Positions 43,056-52,917 of a DNA stretch of 64,000 nt are shown one piece after another; positions within the stretch are counted from its first letter, which is position 1; the number at the start of each line of letters is the position of its first letter. Made by a program: the position numbers and the translations under genes. Source of the stretch: Erwinia sp039023475 (GTDB lineage Bacteria > Pseudomonadota > Gammaproteobacteria > Enterobacterales > Enterobacteriaceae); assembly GCF_039023475.1 (NCBI RefSeq), contig NZ_JBCHVB010000001.1, positions 1,054,001 to 1,118,000 of the forward strand. The letters are read 5' to 3'. The notes below the pieces were generated by a model. It saw only the letters and a list, made by a program, of their open reading frames with translations, had not been told where the DNA came from and made no database searches.

Positions 43056-44792
43056 ATGGCTATGCATAACTCCCCGGTCCGGGCCAGCCTGCCGCTGCTG
43101 GCTGAACTGAAGCGCATCGTTGGACGCAGTCATCTTCTTACCGATCCCCGTGAGACGGAACGCTACCGTAAGGGCTTTCGCTCCGGTGAGGGCGAGGCGC
43201 TGGCGGTCGTTTTCCCCGGCACGCTGCTGGAGCAGTGGCGCATCCTGCAGGCCTGCGTGGCGGCGGACGTGATTATCCTGATGCAGGCGGCCAATACCGG
43301 CCTGACCGAGGGCTCCACGCCGCAGGGCAGTGATTATGACCGCAAAATAGTGATTATCAGTACGCTGCGGATGGATAAAATCCAGCTGCTCGACGGCGGC
43401 AGCCAGGTTGTCGCTTTTCCCGGCAGTACGCTTTACCAGCTGGAAAACGTGCTGAAGCCGCTGGGCCGCGAGCCGCATTCCGTGATTGGCTCCTCCTGCA
43501 TCGGCGCCTCGGTGCTGGGCGGCGTCTGCAATAATTCAGGCGGCTCGCTGATCCGGCGTGGGCCCGCCTACAGCGAAATGGCGCTCTATGCGCAAATTGA
43601 TGCCGGGGGAAAGCTGACGCTGGTAAATCATCTTGGCATCGACCTTGGTACGACGCCGGAACAGATTCTGACGCGGCTTGATGACGAAACCTGGCAGCAG
43701 AGCGATGTCCGGCACGACGAGCGTCACGCGTCAGATCATGAGTACGCCAGCCGCGTCCGCGAAGTGGAGGCCGACACGCCTTCCCGCTTTAACGCGGATG
43801 CCCGCAGGCTTTATGAAGCGTCCGGCTGCGCGGGCAAGCTGGCGGTGTTCGCGGTGCGCCTCGATACTTTTCCCGTTGAGCAGGCCCAGCAGGTCTTTTA
43901 TATCGGCACCAACGATACCTCGGTGCTGGATGACATCCGTCGCCATATCCTCAGCAAGTTCAGCAATCTGCCTGTGGCTGCGGAATATCTGCACCGCGAT
44001 ATTTTCGATATTGCCGAGGTCTACGGCAAAGATACCTTTGTAATGATCGATAAGCTTGGCACCGATAAAATGCCCGCCTTTTTTACCTTTAAAGGCCGTG
44101 CCGACGCGCTGTTAAATCGCATTTCGTTTATCAAACCCCATTTTATTGACCGGATGCTGCAAAAGGTCAGCGGCCTGCTGCCCTCTCACCTGCCGAAGCG
44201 GCTGAAGCAATACCGCGATCGTTACGAGCATCATCTGATGCTGAAAATGTCCGGTGAAGGGACTGAAGAGGCGCGACGCTATCTGACCCGCTACTTTCAG
44301 CAGGGACAGGGTGAATTTTTTGAGTGCAGCAAGGAGGAAGGGGCAAAAGCGTTTCTGCACCGGTTTGCGGCTGCGGGCGCTGCCGTACGTTACCATGCCG
44401 TGCATCACGATGAAGTGGAGGATATTCTGGCGCTGGATATCGCCCTGCGCCGTAACGACCGTCACTGGTTTGAACGCCTGCCTGCCGAATTCGATGAGGC
44501 GCTGATCCACCGTCTCTATTACGGCCATTTCTTCTGCCATGTCTTCCATCAGGACTACATCGTAAAAAAAGGCGTTGATGTCCATGCGCTGAAAGAGAAG
44601 ATGTTAGCGATACTGTCAGAGAGAGGGGCCGAATATCCGGCGGAGCACAACGTCGGACACATTTATGCGGCTAAACCGCAGCTGAAAGCGTTCTATCAGC
44701 AGCTCGACCCCACCAACAGCTTTAACCCCGGCATCGGCAAAACGACCAAAGCGAAGCACTGGGCTGGCTGCGGCTGCGATAAGGCCAGCTAA
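43056..44792 (+). CDS. dld: Quinone-dependent D-lactate dehydrogenase Dld
   Basis: Membrane-associated FAD enzyme that oxidises D-lactate to pyruvate and passes electrons to the respiratory quinone pool. It has 578 residues (E. coli 571). The FAD domain shows ILMQAANTGLTEGSTPQG and GSSCIGASVLGGVCNNSGGS; the C-terminal membrane and cap part shows AVHHDEVEDILALDIALRRND and YIVKKGVDVHALKE. Basic residues in PSHLPKRLKQYRDRYEHH help membrane binding. The ribosome site is AAAGGA. No D-lactate permease is nearby. Confidence 0.95.
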   Translation: MAMHNSPVRASLPLLAELKRIVGRSHLLTDPRETERYRKGFRSGEGEALAVVFPGTLLEQWRILQACVAADVIILMQAANTGLTEGSTPQGSDYDRKIVIISTLRMDKIQLLDGGSQVVAFPGSTLYQLENVLKPLGREPHSVIGSSCIGASVLGGVCNNSGGSLIRRGPAYSEMALYAQIDAGGKLTLVNHLGIDLGTTPEQILTRLDDETWQQSDVRHDERHASDHEYASRVREVEADTPSRFNADARRLYEASGCAGKLAVFAVRLDTFPVEQAQQVFYIGTNDTSVLDDIRRHILSKFSNLPVAAEYLHRDIFDIAEVYGKDTFVMIDKLGTDKMPAFFTFKGRADALLNRISFIKPHFIDRMLQKVSGLLPSHLPKRLKQYRDRYEHHLMLKMSGEGTEEARRYLTRYFQQGQGEFFECSKEEGAKAFLHRFAAAGAAVRYHAVHHDEVEDILALDIALRRNDRHWFERLPAEFDEALIHRLYYGHFFCHVFHQDYIVKKGVDVHALKEKMLAILSERGAEYPAEHNVGHIYAAKPQLKAFYQQLDPTNSFNPGIGKTTKAKHWAGCGCDKAS

Positions 44793-44850
44793 AAGGAAAT
44801 GCATCAGCCCGGCTGGCCGCGTAACAGGTGGCCGGGCCGGGCTTAGAGCG

Positions 44851-47277
44851 TCAGGCGTCTGATTCCTTCAGCACGATATGTCCGTTGCGTTGCTCGACAA
44901 TCATCGTCTGCGGCGTTGAAAGCACCACGCCCTCATCACGCAGCCGGGTCAGGATCGCAAACAGTAGATCGCTTTTGGCGCCTGAAACCCGGCGCGGGCT
45001 TGAGACATTGCCGGTCACCGAAAGAATAATGCCTGAGGCGGTGAGATCCTTAAAAGAAACCGAAGGTTCCGGCGTGGCGAGAATGCTCTCATTTTCATGG
45101 TAAACGTCAAGCAGCAGCTGGCGGACCTGTACCGGGTCGATATCCAGCGGAAACGTCAGCGTGACGGTTACCACGCCCTGGGCGTTACCCATGGTGGCAT
45201 TGCGGACGTTTTGCGAAATAAACTGCGAATTAGGCACGATCACCGTGGATCTGTCGCCAAGCTGGATCTCCGTTGCGCGCACGCTGATGCGGCGTATGTC
45301 GCCTTCAATCCCGCTGATGCTCACCAGATCGCCGACTTTGACCGGCCTTTCCGTCAGCAAAATCAGGCCGGAGACGAAGTTTTTCACGATCTCCTGCAGG
45401 CCAAAGCCCATTCCCAGCGACAGGGCGCTGACGATCCAGGCCAGTTTATTCCATTGCAGCCCCATCACCGACAGCGCAAGCAGGATAATCAGTACATAGC
45501 CAACGTTGCTGAACAGGGTGATCAGCGAGACCCGCATTCCTTCGTCCATGGTGGTTTTCGGAAGAAAATCCCGTTCCAGCCAGCGCTTCACCGAACGCAG
45601 CACGTAGATGCCAACCACCAGGCAAAGCAGCGCATTAAGGACGTGAGCGGGCACGATATTCAGGGATTCAAGCCCCTTGCCGCCCCAGAATTCGATCGCC
45701 TTTTGCATCAGCTCAATCGGCGTGGCGCTGCCAAAAGTGCCGTTCAGTATCGCGACGGCCGCCGCCAGTACCAGTACGGCCCGGCTGACGCCGGTCAGCA
45801 GCGCGGCCGTCTGTCCCAGATAACGCTCGTCAATGTTAAGCGAACGCTGAATACTTTTGCCGGAGGCATTGTGGGTGGAAAACAGACTTTCAAAACTGTC
45901 GGCCATCAGCTGGCTGAGAATAAAGAAAGAGCCGAACACTATGCCTATCCAGATAAGCTCATAGCTGAGGAAGCGCGCCAGGGTCACGTAACCGATGACC
46001 AGCGAAACCATGATGCCGATGCCGACCAGCGTAATGGACATCTGAATCAGGCCGACCAGCGTGGACTTCGCTTCCGGCTGCTGCCCCTGGAGGATCATCC
46101 GGCGGCGTACGCGGTTAGTACGGAAACTGATGGAAAGTGCGGTGGCGCCAATCAGCAGCGCGGTCAGGCCGTTGGCGAAAACCGTGGTCGCCACGCTGGT
46201 ATTGGCGGTGCTGTTCAGGGTTTCGCTCATCTGGCAAACGAAGACCAGTGCGGCCGTGAGCGGAGGAAAGGGTTTTAACGCCAGCGCCACTTCATCCGAG
46301 ATATTGGGCAGCCGCCACGAGGAACGGCGGGTGGAAAGGAACGCCCTGCCCAGCCCGGCGATAAGCCCGCAGAGAATGCTTAAATTCACCAGCCCGTCGG
46401 CAAAATCACGCACCTCATCTTCAACAAGATCGTGGCGCGTAAAAGCGAGATCGAGGAAGTTAAACGCCAGCACAATCGCAACCAGCGACGTCAGGGCGGT
46501 TGCCGCCGCGAGGAAACTGCGCCGCAGCCGCCCCTCCGGCAGCAGGTGAATGCCGACCCAGGCCAGGAATTCTTCCAGGTAGCGTCGACCGGCCGTTGCC
46601 ACCAGCCCGGCAAGCAGAAGCCAGAACAGCGTCCCGATACGCCATTCTGGCTCCCATGAGAGCGCTACCGCATCCCGCAGCTCGCTGATGAAATTGCCAA
46701 TTTTTTTGCTGTCGTTACTCTGGTTGTTAAACACCGGCGCCCAGAAACGCGGCCCGAAAATACTGCCGGCGTTGAGCGCCAGCTGGGTTTTCAGCGCATC
46801 GCGCCGCAGGGTGACGATTTGGGCGGAAAGCGTGATCGCGCCGCTTTTAATCGCCTCAGCCTGCTTAATCTGATCGTCCAGTTTACCTTTCTGATTTTCC
46901 AGGCTTTTACGCTTTCTGGTGACGTCAGCGGTTTCGTTTACCCCGCTGTCAGCCTGGGGGGCCGGGCCAAGCACGGCAAGCTGGGCCAGTAGCTGGACGC
47001 GCTGAGGGATAAGCGCCTGCGTCAGCGTATCGGCGGTGCCGGAAAGCTCCAGCGCCAGCTCGTTAAGCGCGGTAAGCCTGCTGTCATTGGTTTCCCCCGA
47101 CACCTGCTGCTTAATTTTATCCAGCACCTTCTGCATTTTGGGCAGTTCAGCGGCGGCATTGATCTTTACCGGAGCATCTTCACTTTGCTGAGGCCGATCG
47201 GCTGCCTGTGTCAGCAAAGGCGTCAGCGCAAACAGCGCCAACAAAAAAACCCGAAACCAGGTGAGTAACGTAGACAT
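44851..47277 (-). CDS. DUF3772-type mechanosensitive ion channel (MscS family)
   Basis: 808 residues. A signal peptide (MSTLLTWFRVFLLALFALTPLL) is followed by a long periplasmic coiled-coil domain of about 200 residues (DUF3772 type), several transmembrane helices, and a MscS pore and beta domain. The pore-lining helix with its small residues reads SALSLGMGFGLQEIVKNFVSGLILLTERPVKVGD, and the MscS beta part includes VRATEIQLGDRSTVIVPNSQFIS. It fits the large MscS paralogues that open under osmotic downshock. It is not the E. coli MscM/YbiO or MscK by sequence. In E. coli, dld and pbpG are adjacent; this gene is between them here. Confidence 0.85.
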   Translation of the reverse strand: MSTLLTWFRVFLLALFALTPLLTQAADRPQQSEDAPVKINAAAELPKMQKVLDKIKQQVSGETNDSRLTALNELALELSGTADTLTQALIPQRVQLLAQLAVLGPAPQADSGVNETADVTRKRKSLENQKGKLDDQIKQAEAIKSGAITLSAQIVTLRRDALKTQLALNAGSIFGPRFWAPVFNNQSNDSKKIGNFISELRDAVALSWEPEWRIGTLFWLLLAGLVATAGRRYLEEFLAWVGIHLLPEGRLRRSFLAAATALTSLVAIVLAFNFLDLAFTRHDLVEDEVRDFADGLVNLSILCGLIAGLGRAFLSTRRSSWRLPNISDEVALALKPFPPLTAALVFVCQMSETLNSTANTSVATTVFANGLTALLIGATALSISFRTNRVRRRMILQGQQPEAKSTLVGLIQMSITLVGIGIMVSLVIGYVTLARFLSYELIWIGIVFGSFFILSQLMADSFESLFSTHNASGKSIQRSLNIDERYLGQTAALLTGVSRAVLVLAAAVAILNGTFGSATPIELMQKAIEFWGGKGLESLNIVPAHVLNALLCLVVGIYVLRSVKRWLERDFLPKTTMDEGMRVSLITLFSNVGYVLIILLALSVMGLQWNKLAWIVSALSLGMGFGLQEIVKNFVSGLILLTERPVKVGDLVSISGIEGDIRRISVRATEIQLGDRSTVIVPNSQFISQNVRNATMGNAQGVVTVTLTFPLDIDPVQVRQLLLDVYHENESILATPEPSVSFKDLTASGIILSVTGNVSSPRRVSGAKSDLLFAILTRLRDEGVVLSTPQTMIVEQRNGHIVLKESDA

Positions 47278-47458
47278 GGAAATTTCCAGATAGCCAGTAA
47301 AACGGCCCTGAAGGGGCCGGGGAGGTTCAGCCGCCAGTCTAGTCTTTTGACCGGACCGACACTATCAGATTCATAAACGAAAACAGCGCCTGTAACATTC
47401 TCCGGCGGGGCCCGGTTCGCGCCTGGCATTCCCCCCGAAGGACGGGGGGAGCGGTCAG

Positions 47459-48400
47459 CTATTCGACGCTCTCAGCGGGAACATCATTGCTGGCCGTCAG
47501 CGCGGCCTTCTGCTTCTTGTAGCTCAGCGCGGCAGCGGGCACCGGCGAGATTTTGCCGGTTTCCATCCAGCTTTTCAGCCGCCGGGCATCCGCAAAGTGG
47601 GTATATTTCCCAAAAGCATCCATCACCACCAGCGCGACCGGCTGCTGCTTAATAACCGTACGCATCACCAGACAATGTCCTGCTTCATTGGTGAAGCCGG
47701 TTTTGGTCAGCTGAATATTCCAGTCCGGCCGGTAGACCAGATGGTTGGTATTACGAAAAGGCAGCGTATAGGCCGGGCTGCTAAAGGTCGCCATATCCTC
47801 ATGGGTTGTGCTTAGCTGCCCCATCAGCGGATAGCGTTTGGTGGCGATCAGTAACTTGATCAGATCGCGGGCGGTAGAGACATTTTTCGTCGACAGTCCG
47901 GTCGGCTCAACGTAGCGCGTATGGTTCATGCCCAGCGCTTTCGCTTTGGCGTTCATCGCGCGGATAAAGGCGTCATAGCCGCCCGGATAGTGATGAGCGA
48001 GGCTTGCCGCCGCCCGGTTTTCCGACGACATCAGCGCCAGCAGCATCATCTCTTTACGGCTGATTTCGCTGTTCAGCCGCACGCGCGAATAGACACCGCG
48101 CATCTCTGGCGTATGGCTGATATCCACGGCGATTTTCTCGTCCAGCGGCAGGTGCGCATCCAGCGCGACCATCACCGTCATCAGCTTGGTGATAGAGGCC
48201 ATCGGCCTGATCCGGTCGGGATTGCTGGCATAAAGGATTTTATTGCTGTTGAGGTTAACGATCATTGCGCTGCCGGACGCGATTTGCGGACGCGGCGCAA
48301 CCTCAGCCAGAGGCGGGCTGGCAGCAGCCTGATTCAGGGCGGCCTGGCCGGAAAAAAGGAGAACCAAACTCAGCAGAGACGAGCGAATGTGTGCAGGCAT
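47459..48400 (-). CDS. pbpG: D-alanyl-D-alanine endopeptidase PbpG (PBP7)
   Basis: 313 residues (E. coli 310). Periplasmic class C penicillin-binding protein that cuts D-Ala to meso-DAP cross-links. The signal peptide is MPAHIRSSLLSLVLLFSGQA. The catalytic motifs are SITK (SxxK) in MASITKLMTVM near residue 70, SEN (SxN) in MSSENRAAASL near 130, and KTG in LTKTGFTNEAG near 235. A hydrophilic tail of about 20 residues ends the protein. Downstream is the MscS-like gene. Confidence 0.94.
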   Translation of the reverse strand: MPAHIRSSLLSLVLLFSGQAALNQAAASPPLAEVAPRPQIASGSAMIVNLNSNKILYASNPDRIRPMASITKLMTVMVALDAHLPLDEKIAVDISHTPEMRGVYSRVRLNSEISRKEMMLLALMSSENRAAASLAHHYPGGYDAFIRAMNAKAKALGMNHTRYVEPTGLSTKNVSTARDLIKLLIATKRYPLMGQLSTTHEDMATFSSPAYTLPFRNTNHLVYRPDWNIQLTKTGFTNEAGHCLVMRTVIKQQPVALVVMDAFGKYTHFADARRLKSWMETGKISPVPAAALSYKKQKAALTASNDVPAESVE

Positions 48401-48547
48401 TTATTAAAACTTAACCGGAAGATGATTCTGGTGCGGCGTCGCCACACGCTGCCGTCGCGCAAACAAGCGTGCGCTGGGCTGGCGTGCGCATCATACGCTG
48501 ACCACCGTTTTGTTGCCTACTGGATTATCGTTTCCGGGCATTACCGG

Positions 48548-48570
48548 AAAACCGCCGGCGAACCGGCGGC
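48548..48570 (-). terminator. Terminator of yohC with UUCG loop
   Basis: On the minus strand CCGCCGG-TTCG-CCGGCGG is followed by TTTT. The tetraloop is the very stable UUCG form. It lies eight bases after the yohC stop. Confidence 0.75.
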
Positions 48571-48578
48571 GCAGGGAA

Positions 48579-49166
48579 TTACCGTATTAAGTGGCCATAG
48601 CCCCAAATCACAACCGTCAGCGCCAGCAGCACTTCAAATACCAGCACGCCAATCGCCAGCGTCGAACTGGAAAACCGCAGGCTCTCCTCACGATCGATAT
48701 TCAGAAAGAGCGGAATCCCGATATAGAGCAGATAGCCGGTATAGACCAGCGCCAGCGCGCCCACCAGCACGCAGAGCCAGACCAGCGGATAAAGCGCCAC
48801 TAAGCCGCTCAGAAACAGCGGAGTTGCGACATAGCCGGCAAATACCGTACAGCGTTGCAGGCTCGGGCGCTGTGGGTAGTCACGCGCCATCCAGTGAATA
48901 ACCCTGCCCATCACCGCCACGCCGCCCAGTATCATCCCATAAAACAGTACGGCCAGGCCCAGCGCGCTGACCAGCGATAGCGGGATAGTTTCATTAGCGC
49001 CCAGATCCCAGCCAATTTGTGTCGTGCCGATAAAAGCGCAGATCACCGGGATCAGCGCCATAAGAAGAACGTGGTGGGTGTAGTGGTGAGAGACGGTTTC
49101 GTTTTCCTGCTTGATGTCACGCATCTCGCGGTCGGGATGCGCAAGAAGTCCCCAAACGTGGTTCAT
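48579..49166 (-). CDS. yohC: Yip1-family inner-membrane protein YohC
   Basis: 195 residues, the same as E. coli YohC, with about five helices. It begins MNHVWGLLAHPDREMRDIKQENE, which is the family's cytoplasmic N-terminus, and continues into VLLMALIPVICAFIGTTQIGW. The family carries the Yip1 domain; its function in bacteria is unknown. It is divergent from yohD across about 210 bases. Confidence 0.9.
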   Translation of the reverse strand: MNHVWGLLAHPDREMRDIKQENETVSHHYTHHVLLMALIPVICAFIGTTQIGWDLGANETIPLSLVSALGLAVLFYGMILGGVAVMGRVIHWMARDYPQRPSLQRCTVFAGYVATPLFLSGLVALYPLVWLCVLVGALALVYTGYLLYIGIPLFLNIDREESLRFSSSTLAIGVLVFEVLLALTVVIWGYGHLIR

Positions 49167-49378
49167 ATCTTCACTCCTCTGCTACGACGATCACCCTGGA
49201 TGGCCGGGTGGGTCATTCAAGTATAAGCGCATGCAGGCTGTTTATTTTTTCAACAGCGGAGATTTTGGCTAATGCGTTAATTTTGCAACTGAAAAAGGTA
49301 AAGCAGCTTTTCTCTTTCACCCTTTCAGCCGCAGCGTTTACACTCAGCGTCTGTTTGCGGATGAACCGGTGGGAAATA

Positions 49379-49969
49379 ATGCCTGTTGATGTTAACGCTC
49401 TGATTTCGCAATACGGTTATCTGGCGCTGTTTATCGGCTGTATGGCCGAAGGGGAGACATTTACGCTGCTGGGCGGCGTGGCGGCGCATCAGGGACTGCT
49501 GCACTATGGCTGGGTGGTGCTGGTCGCCCTGGCCGGCGGCACGCTTGGCGATACGCTGCTGTTCCTGATAGGTCGTCGTTATGGCACGGCGTTGCTGAAG
49601 CGGTTTAAAAATCATCAGAACCAGATTAACCGCGCTAACCGCCTGATCCGTAAGCGTCCGGCGCTGCTGATTATCGGCGTCAGGTTTATGTATGGGCTGC
49701 GCATCATTGGCCCGATTATCATTGGAGCCAGCGGCATTAAGCTACGAAAATTCCTGCCGCTTAACCTTCTCGGTGCCGCGCTCTGGGCGATAATATTCGT
49801 CACGCTGGGCTATCTCGGCGGCCAGATTATCACGCCATGGCTCGCTGTGCTGGATCACCACATCAAGCAGCTTTTCTGGGTTGTTCTGACGCTGGTACTG
49901 GTGTGGGGAATAAGGATCTTTCTGAAGCGACGCGCCGGGAAAAAGAAAGAGGAAGCCGGGCGCGACTAG
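49379..49969 (+). CDS. yohD: DedA-family inner-membrane protein YohD
   Basis: 196 residues from MPVDVNALISQYGYLALF (E. coli YohD 192). The start has a GGTGGGA site, while the long frame upstream to 49208 shows no family sequence. The DedA signature is AEGETFTLLGGVAAHQGLL near the N-terminus and RFMYGLRIIGPIIIGAS in the middle, where the Arg residues are functionally important. DedA proteins move or flip lipid carriers such as undecaprenyl phosphate or phospholipids, and the family is needed for membrane potential homeostasis in E. coli. The C-terminal tail is strongly basic. Confidence 0.92.
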   Translation: MPVDVNALISQYGYLALFIGCMAEGETFTLLGGVAAHQGLLHYGWVVLVALAGGTLGDTLLFLIGRRYGTALLKRFKNHQNQINRANRLIRKRPALLIIGVRFMYGLRIIGPIIIGASGIKLRKFLPLNLLGAALWAIIFVTLGYLGGQIITPWLAVLDHHIKQLFWVVLTLVLVWGIRIFLKRRAGKKKEEAGRD

Positions 49970-49986
49970 CCCGCCCGGCCCGGGCG

Positions 49987-50763
49987 TTATTCCTGCATAT
50001 AATACTGAGGATTGGCCAGCGTGAAGCCGCCATCAATCACAAATGACTGCCCGGTGGTGTAGGTTGACCACTGGGAGCAGAGCCAGGCGACCATGCTGGC
50101 GATTTCCCGAGTATCGCCAGGGCGGCCTGCCGGAATTTCCGGTAGTTCAATGCTCTTCACATCCTTGTTTTCCATGTCGTTCATCGGCGTGGCGATAGCG
50201 CCAGGCGCCACGGCATTCACCAGAATGTTATGCGGCAGCAGGCTCAGGGCCATCGATTTGGTTAATCCGCCTAAGGCATGTTTGGTGGCGGTATAGGCAA
50301 CGGAGCCAGGCAGCGGCGTATGCTCGTGTACCGAGGTGATGTTGATAATTCTGCCACCCTGCCCCTGCTTAACCATATGTCTGGCGGCGATCTGGCTGCA
50401 GGCGAAGGCACCATCTACGTTCACGCTAAAAACCTTGCGCCAGTCTTCAAAACGGGTTTCAAGGAAATCGCCTTTGACGTTTGTTCCGGCATTATTCACC
50501 AGCACGTCAATACGCCCCAGCCGGGCGATAAGCGTTTCAAGCGCGCGGCTTCCCTCTTCAGGCTCGGCAAGGTCCAGCCGTTCAACTTCCGCTTTACGCC
50601 CCAGCTCCTCAACCTGACGCGCCGTCTCCCGCGCCCCTTTTTCATCTGAACGCCAGGTAATGCCAATATCGAACCCCTGTCGGGCCAGCATGATGGCGCA
50701 AGCCTGGCCGATTCCCGAATCTGATGCAGTGACGATGGCAACCTTATCTTCAGGTGTACTCAT
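49987..50763 (-). CDS. yohF: Short-chain dehydrogenase YohF
   Basis: 258 residues (E. coli YohF 253), a classical SDR. The nucleotide-binding TGxxxGIG motif appears as TASDSGIGQA near residues 13-22, NNAG as LVNNAGTN near 90, the catalytic Ser in INITSVHEHTPLPGS, and YxxxK in YTATKHAL near 160. The substrate is not established. In E. coli it is next to yohD, as here; the two genes converge with a gap of 17 bases. Confidence 0.92.
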   Translation of the reverse strand: MSTPEDKVAIVTASDSGIGQACAIMLARQGFDIGITWRSDEKGARETARQVEELGRKAEVERLDLAEPEEGSRALETLIARLGRIDVLVNNAGTNVKGDFLETRFEDWRKVFSVNVDGAFACSQIAARHMVKQGQGGRIINITSVHEHTPLPGSVAYTATKHALGGLTKSMALSLLPHNILVNAVAPGAIATPMNDMENKDVKSIELPEIPAGRPGDTREIASMVAWLCSQWSTYTTGQSFVIDGGFTLANPQYYMQE

Positions 50764-50919
50764 GGTTTTCTCCTGTTCAGTAAAGTGAAGTTCGCAGCAA
50801 GTATAGTTGATGGAAATATCCTCCTGCTGATGCCGGGTTTCAGGCTCCCGCCCCGCTGTGAGCCGCAGGGACTATAGTTAACTCTGACAGTCTGTTAATT
50901 CACGATTTCCGGGAGAAAA

Positions 50920-52734
50920 ATGAGTCAGATAAAACGCAGAATCGAAGATCATGGAATTATCGGCGACCTGAGAACCTGCGCGCTGGTCGCCTGCGATGGC
51001 ACCATTGATTATTTCTGCTGGCCCGATCTGGACAGTCCGTCAATCTTTACCGCCCTGCTTGACGGCGACGAGGCCGGTATATTCAGCATTGAGCCGGACT
51101 GGTATGAGCCCCGCCGGCAGCAGCTTTACCTGCCCGACACCGCCCTGCTGCAAACGCGCTGGCTCGCTGACGAAGGCGTGGCGGAAATTACCGATTACAT
51201 GCCGCTGTGCCAGCCGGATGATATGCAGCCGCGTATTATCCGGCGGATAAAAGTGCTGCACGGCCAGGCGAACTTTACCCTTCGCTGTGCCCCCGTACAC
51301 GATTATGCGCGAGCCGATACCCTCGCCAGCCTGAAAGAGGGCAGCGTTCTCTTCAGCGCAAGTAACCAGCCTACGCTGCGGCTGTGCGGTAACGTGGAGT
51401 TCAAAATAGACGGCGGCGCAGCTACTGCATGCTTCACCCTGAAAGAGGGGGAACATCGGGAATTTATCCTTGGCGGCGCCGATGATAAGCATCTTGACGA
51501 AGAGAGTACGGCTCACTATTTCCAGGAAACGCTGAACTACTGGCGGGACTGGAGCGCCAGGAGCAGCTATCACGGACGCTGGCAGGAGATGGTCAACCGT
51601 TCGGCGCTGACGCTGAAGCTGCTGACCTCGCTAAAGCACGGTTCGATTGCCGCAGCGGCAACCTTCGGTCTTCCCGAAGAGCTGGGCGGCGAACGCAACT
51701 GGGATTACCGCGCCTCCTGGCTGCGCGACGCCTCTTTCAGCATTTATGCGCTGATGCGCCTCGGCTACGTGGATGAAGCGAAGCACTTTACCCATTGGGT
51801 GGGGCGCTGCGTGGAAAACAGTCACAACGATGTCGAAAGGCTTCAGGTTATGTATCGTCTCGACAGCGGCACCGAGCTGCATGAGAGCGAACTGCTCAAC
51901 CTGTCGGGCTATGCCAATTCGACGCCGGTCAGGATCGGTAACGATGCCTGGAACCAGAAGCAGCTTGATATTTACGGCGAGCTGATGGATGCCATCTATC
52001 TGGCCAATAAATATGGCGAAGCGATTTCCCACCGGGGATGGCTGCACGTGACTAAAATGATCGATCACGTCTGTGAATGCTGGAATCAGCCCGACGCCGG
52101 AATTTGGGAAATGCGCGGCGAACCTCAGCACTTTCTGCATTCACGACTGATGTGCTGGGTGGCGCTGGATCGGGCGGTCCGCCTGGCCGAGAAGCGCTCC
52201 CTCTCTTTTCCGCGCGACCGCTGGTGCCAGGTACGGGATGAGATCCGCGAAGATATCTGGGAAAACTTCTGGAACAGCGAGCAGGGCCACTTCGTCTCCA
52301 CGCGACTGGGTAAGTTTGTCGATGCCTCAATGCTGCTGATGCCGCTGGTGCGGTTTGTCAGCGCAACCGATCCGGACTGGCTTGCCACGCTGGATACCAT
52401 CAAAAAAGAGCTGGTCAGCGACGGGCTGGTGCGCCGTTATAATATGTCCGAAACCCCTGCCGACGGGCTGGAAGGAAGTGAAGGCTCTTTCGTCGCCTGC
52501 TCTTTCTGGTACGTTGAGTGTCTGGCGCGCGCGGGCCGCGTGGACGAGGCGCATTTCGAGTTCGAGAAGCTGCTCACCTATGCCAATCCGCTGGGCCTTT
52601 ACGCCGAAGAGTTTGATAAGCGCGGCCATGCGCTGGGCAATACGCCTCAGGCATTGAGTCACTTGGCGCTGATAAGCGCGGCATTTTTCCTCAACAGGAA
52701 GCTGAAAGGCGGCGATTTACTCTGGCAACCCTGA
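50920..52734 (+). CDS. GH15-family glucoamylase/trehalase-like glycoside hydrolase
   Basis: 604 residues of the bacterial GH15 type, with an N-terminal domain of about 215 residues and an alpha/alpha barrel. No signal peptide, so cytoplasmic. The central signature is ERNWDYRASWLRDASF at residues 258-273 (commonly RNWDYRYCWLRDA). Catalytic acid candidates include Glu397 in GIWEMRGEPQHF and one in LGLYAEEFD near the end. Related enzymes hydrolyse trehalose or alpha-glucosides; which one cannot be told here. It is a single gene with ribosome site GGGAG, not part of the E. coli yoh cluster. Confidence 0.82.
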   Translation: MSQIKRRIEDHGIIGDLRTCALVACDGTIDYFCWPDLDSPSIFTALLDGDEAGIFSIEPDWYEPRRQQLYLPDTALLQTRWLADEGVAEITDYMPLCQPDDMQPRIIRRIKVLHGQANFTLRCAPVHDYARADTLASLKEGSVLFSASNQPTLRLCGNVEFKIDGGAATACFTLKEGEHREFILGGADDKHLDEESTAHYFQETLNYWRDWSARSSYHGRWQEMVNRSALTLKLLTSLKHGSIAAAATFGLPEELGGERNWDYRASWLRDASFSIYALMRLGYVDEAKHFTHWVGRCVENSHNDVERLQVMYRLDSGTELHESELLNLSGYANSTPVRIGNDAWNQKQLDIYGELMDAIYLANKYGEAISHRGWLHVTKMIDHVCECWNQPDAGIWEMRGEPQHFLHSRLMCWVALDRAVRLAEKRSLSFPRDRWCQVRDEIREDIWENFWNSEQGHFVSTRLGKFVDASMLLMPLVRFVSATDPDWLATLDTIKKELVSDGLVRRYNMSETPADGLEGSEGSFVACSFWYVECLARAGRVDEAHFEFEKLLTYANPLGLYAEEFDKRGHALGNTPQALSHLALISAAFFLNRKLKGGDLLWQP

Positions 52735-52839
52735 ACGCAATCAGGCATGTTGAGCGGTAACAGCCGCTCAGCGGGACAATTTTGCGTAAAGTTAGTTCAA
52801 CGGACAAAAATCCAGGTTTATTCCTTGCTGGCATGACCA

Positions 52840-52845
52840 TATAAT
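52840..52845 (+). promoter_or_regulatory. -10 box of ldtB
   Basis: A perfect TATAAT 72 bases before the ldtB ATG. The -35 region (TTTATT at 17 bases) is weak. Confidence 0.45.
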
Positions 52846-52917
52846 GTGCAGCCGCTCACATCCGGGCGGAACTGATTTATTTATCCACCGTTCACATGGC
52901 GCTATACCCTGAAGAAT

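Noticed and set aside
45097..46278. 393-codon open frame opposite the MscS-like gene
   Set aside because: Shadow frame with Gln/His-rich composition and no ribosome site; the channel gene on the other strand is clear.
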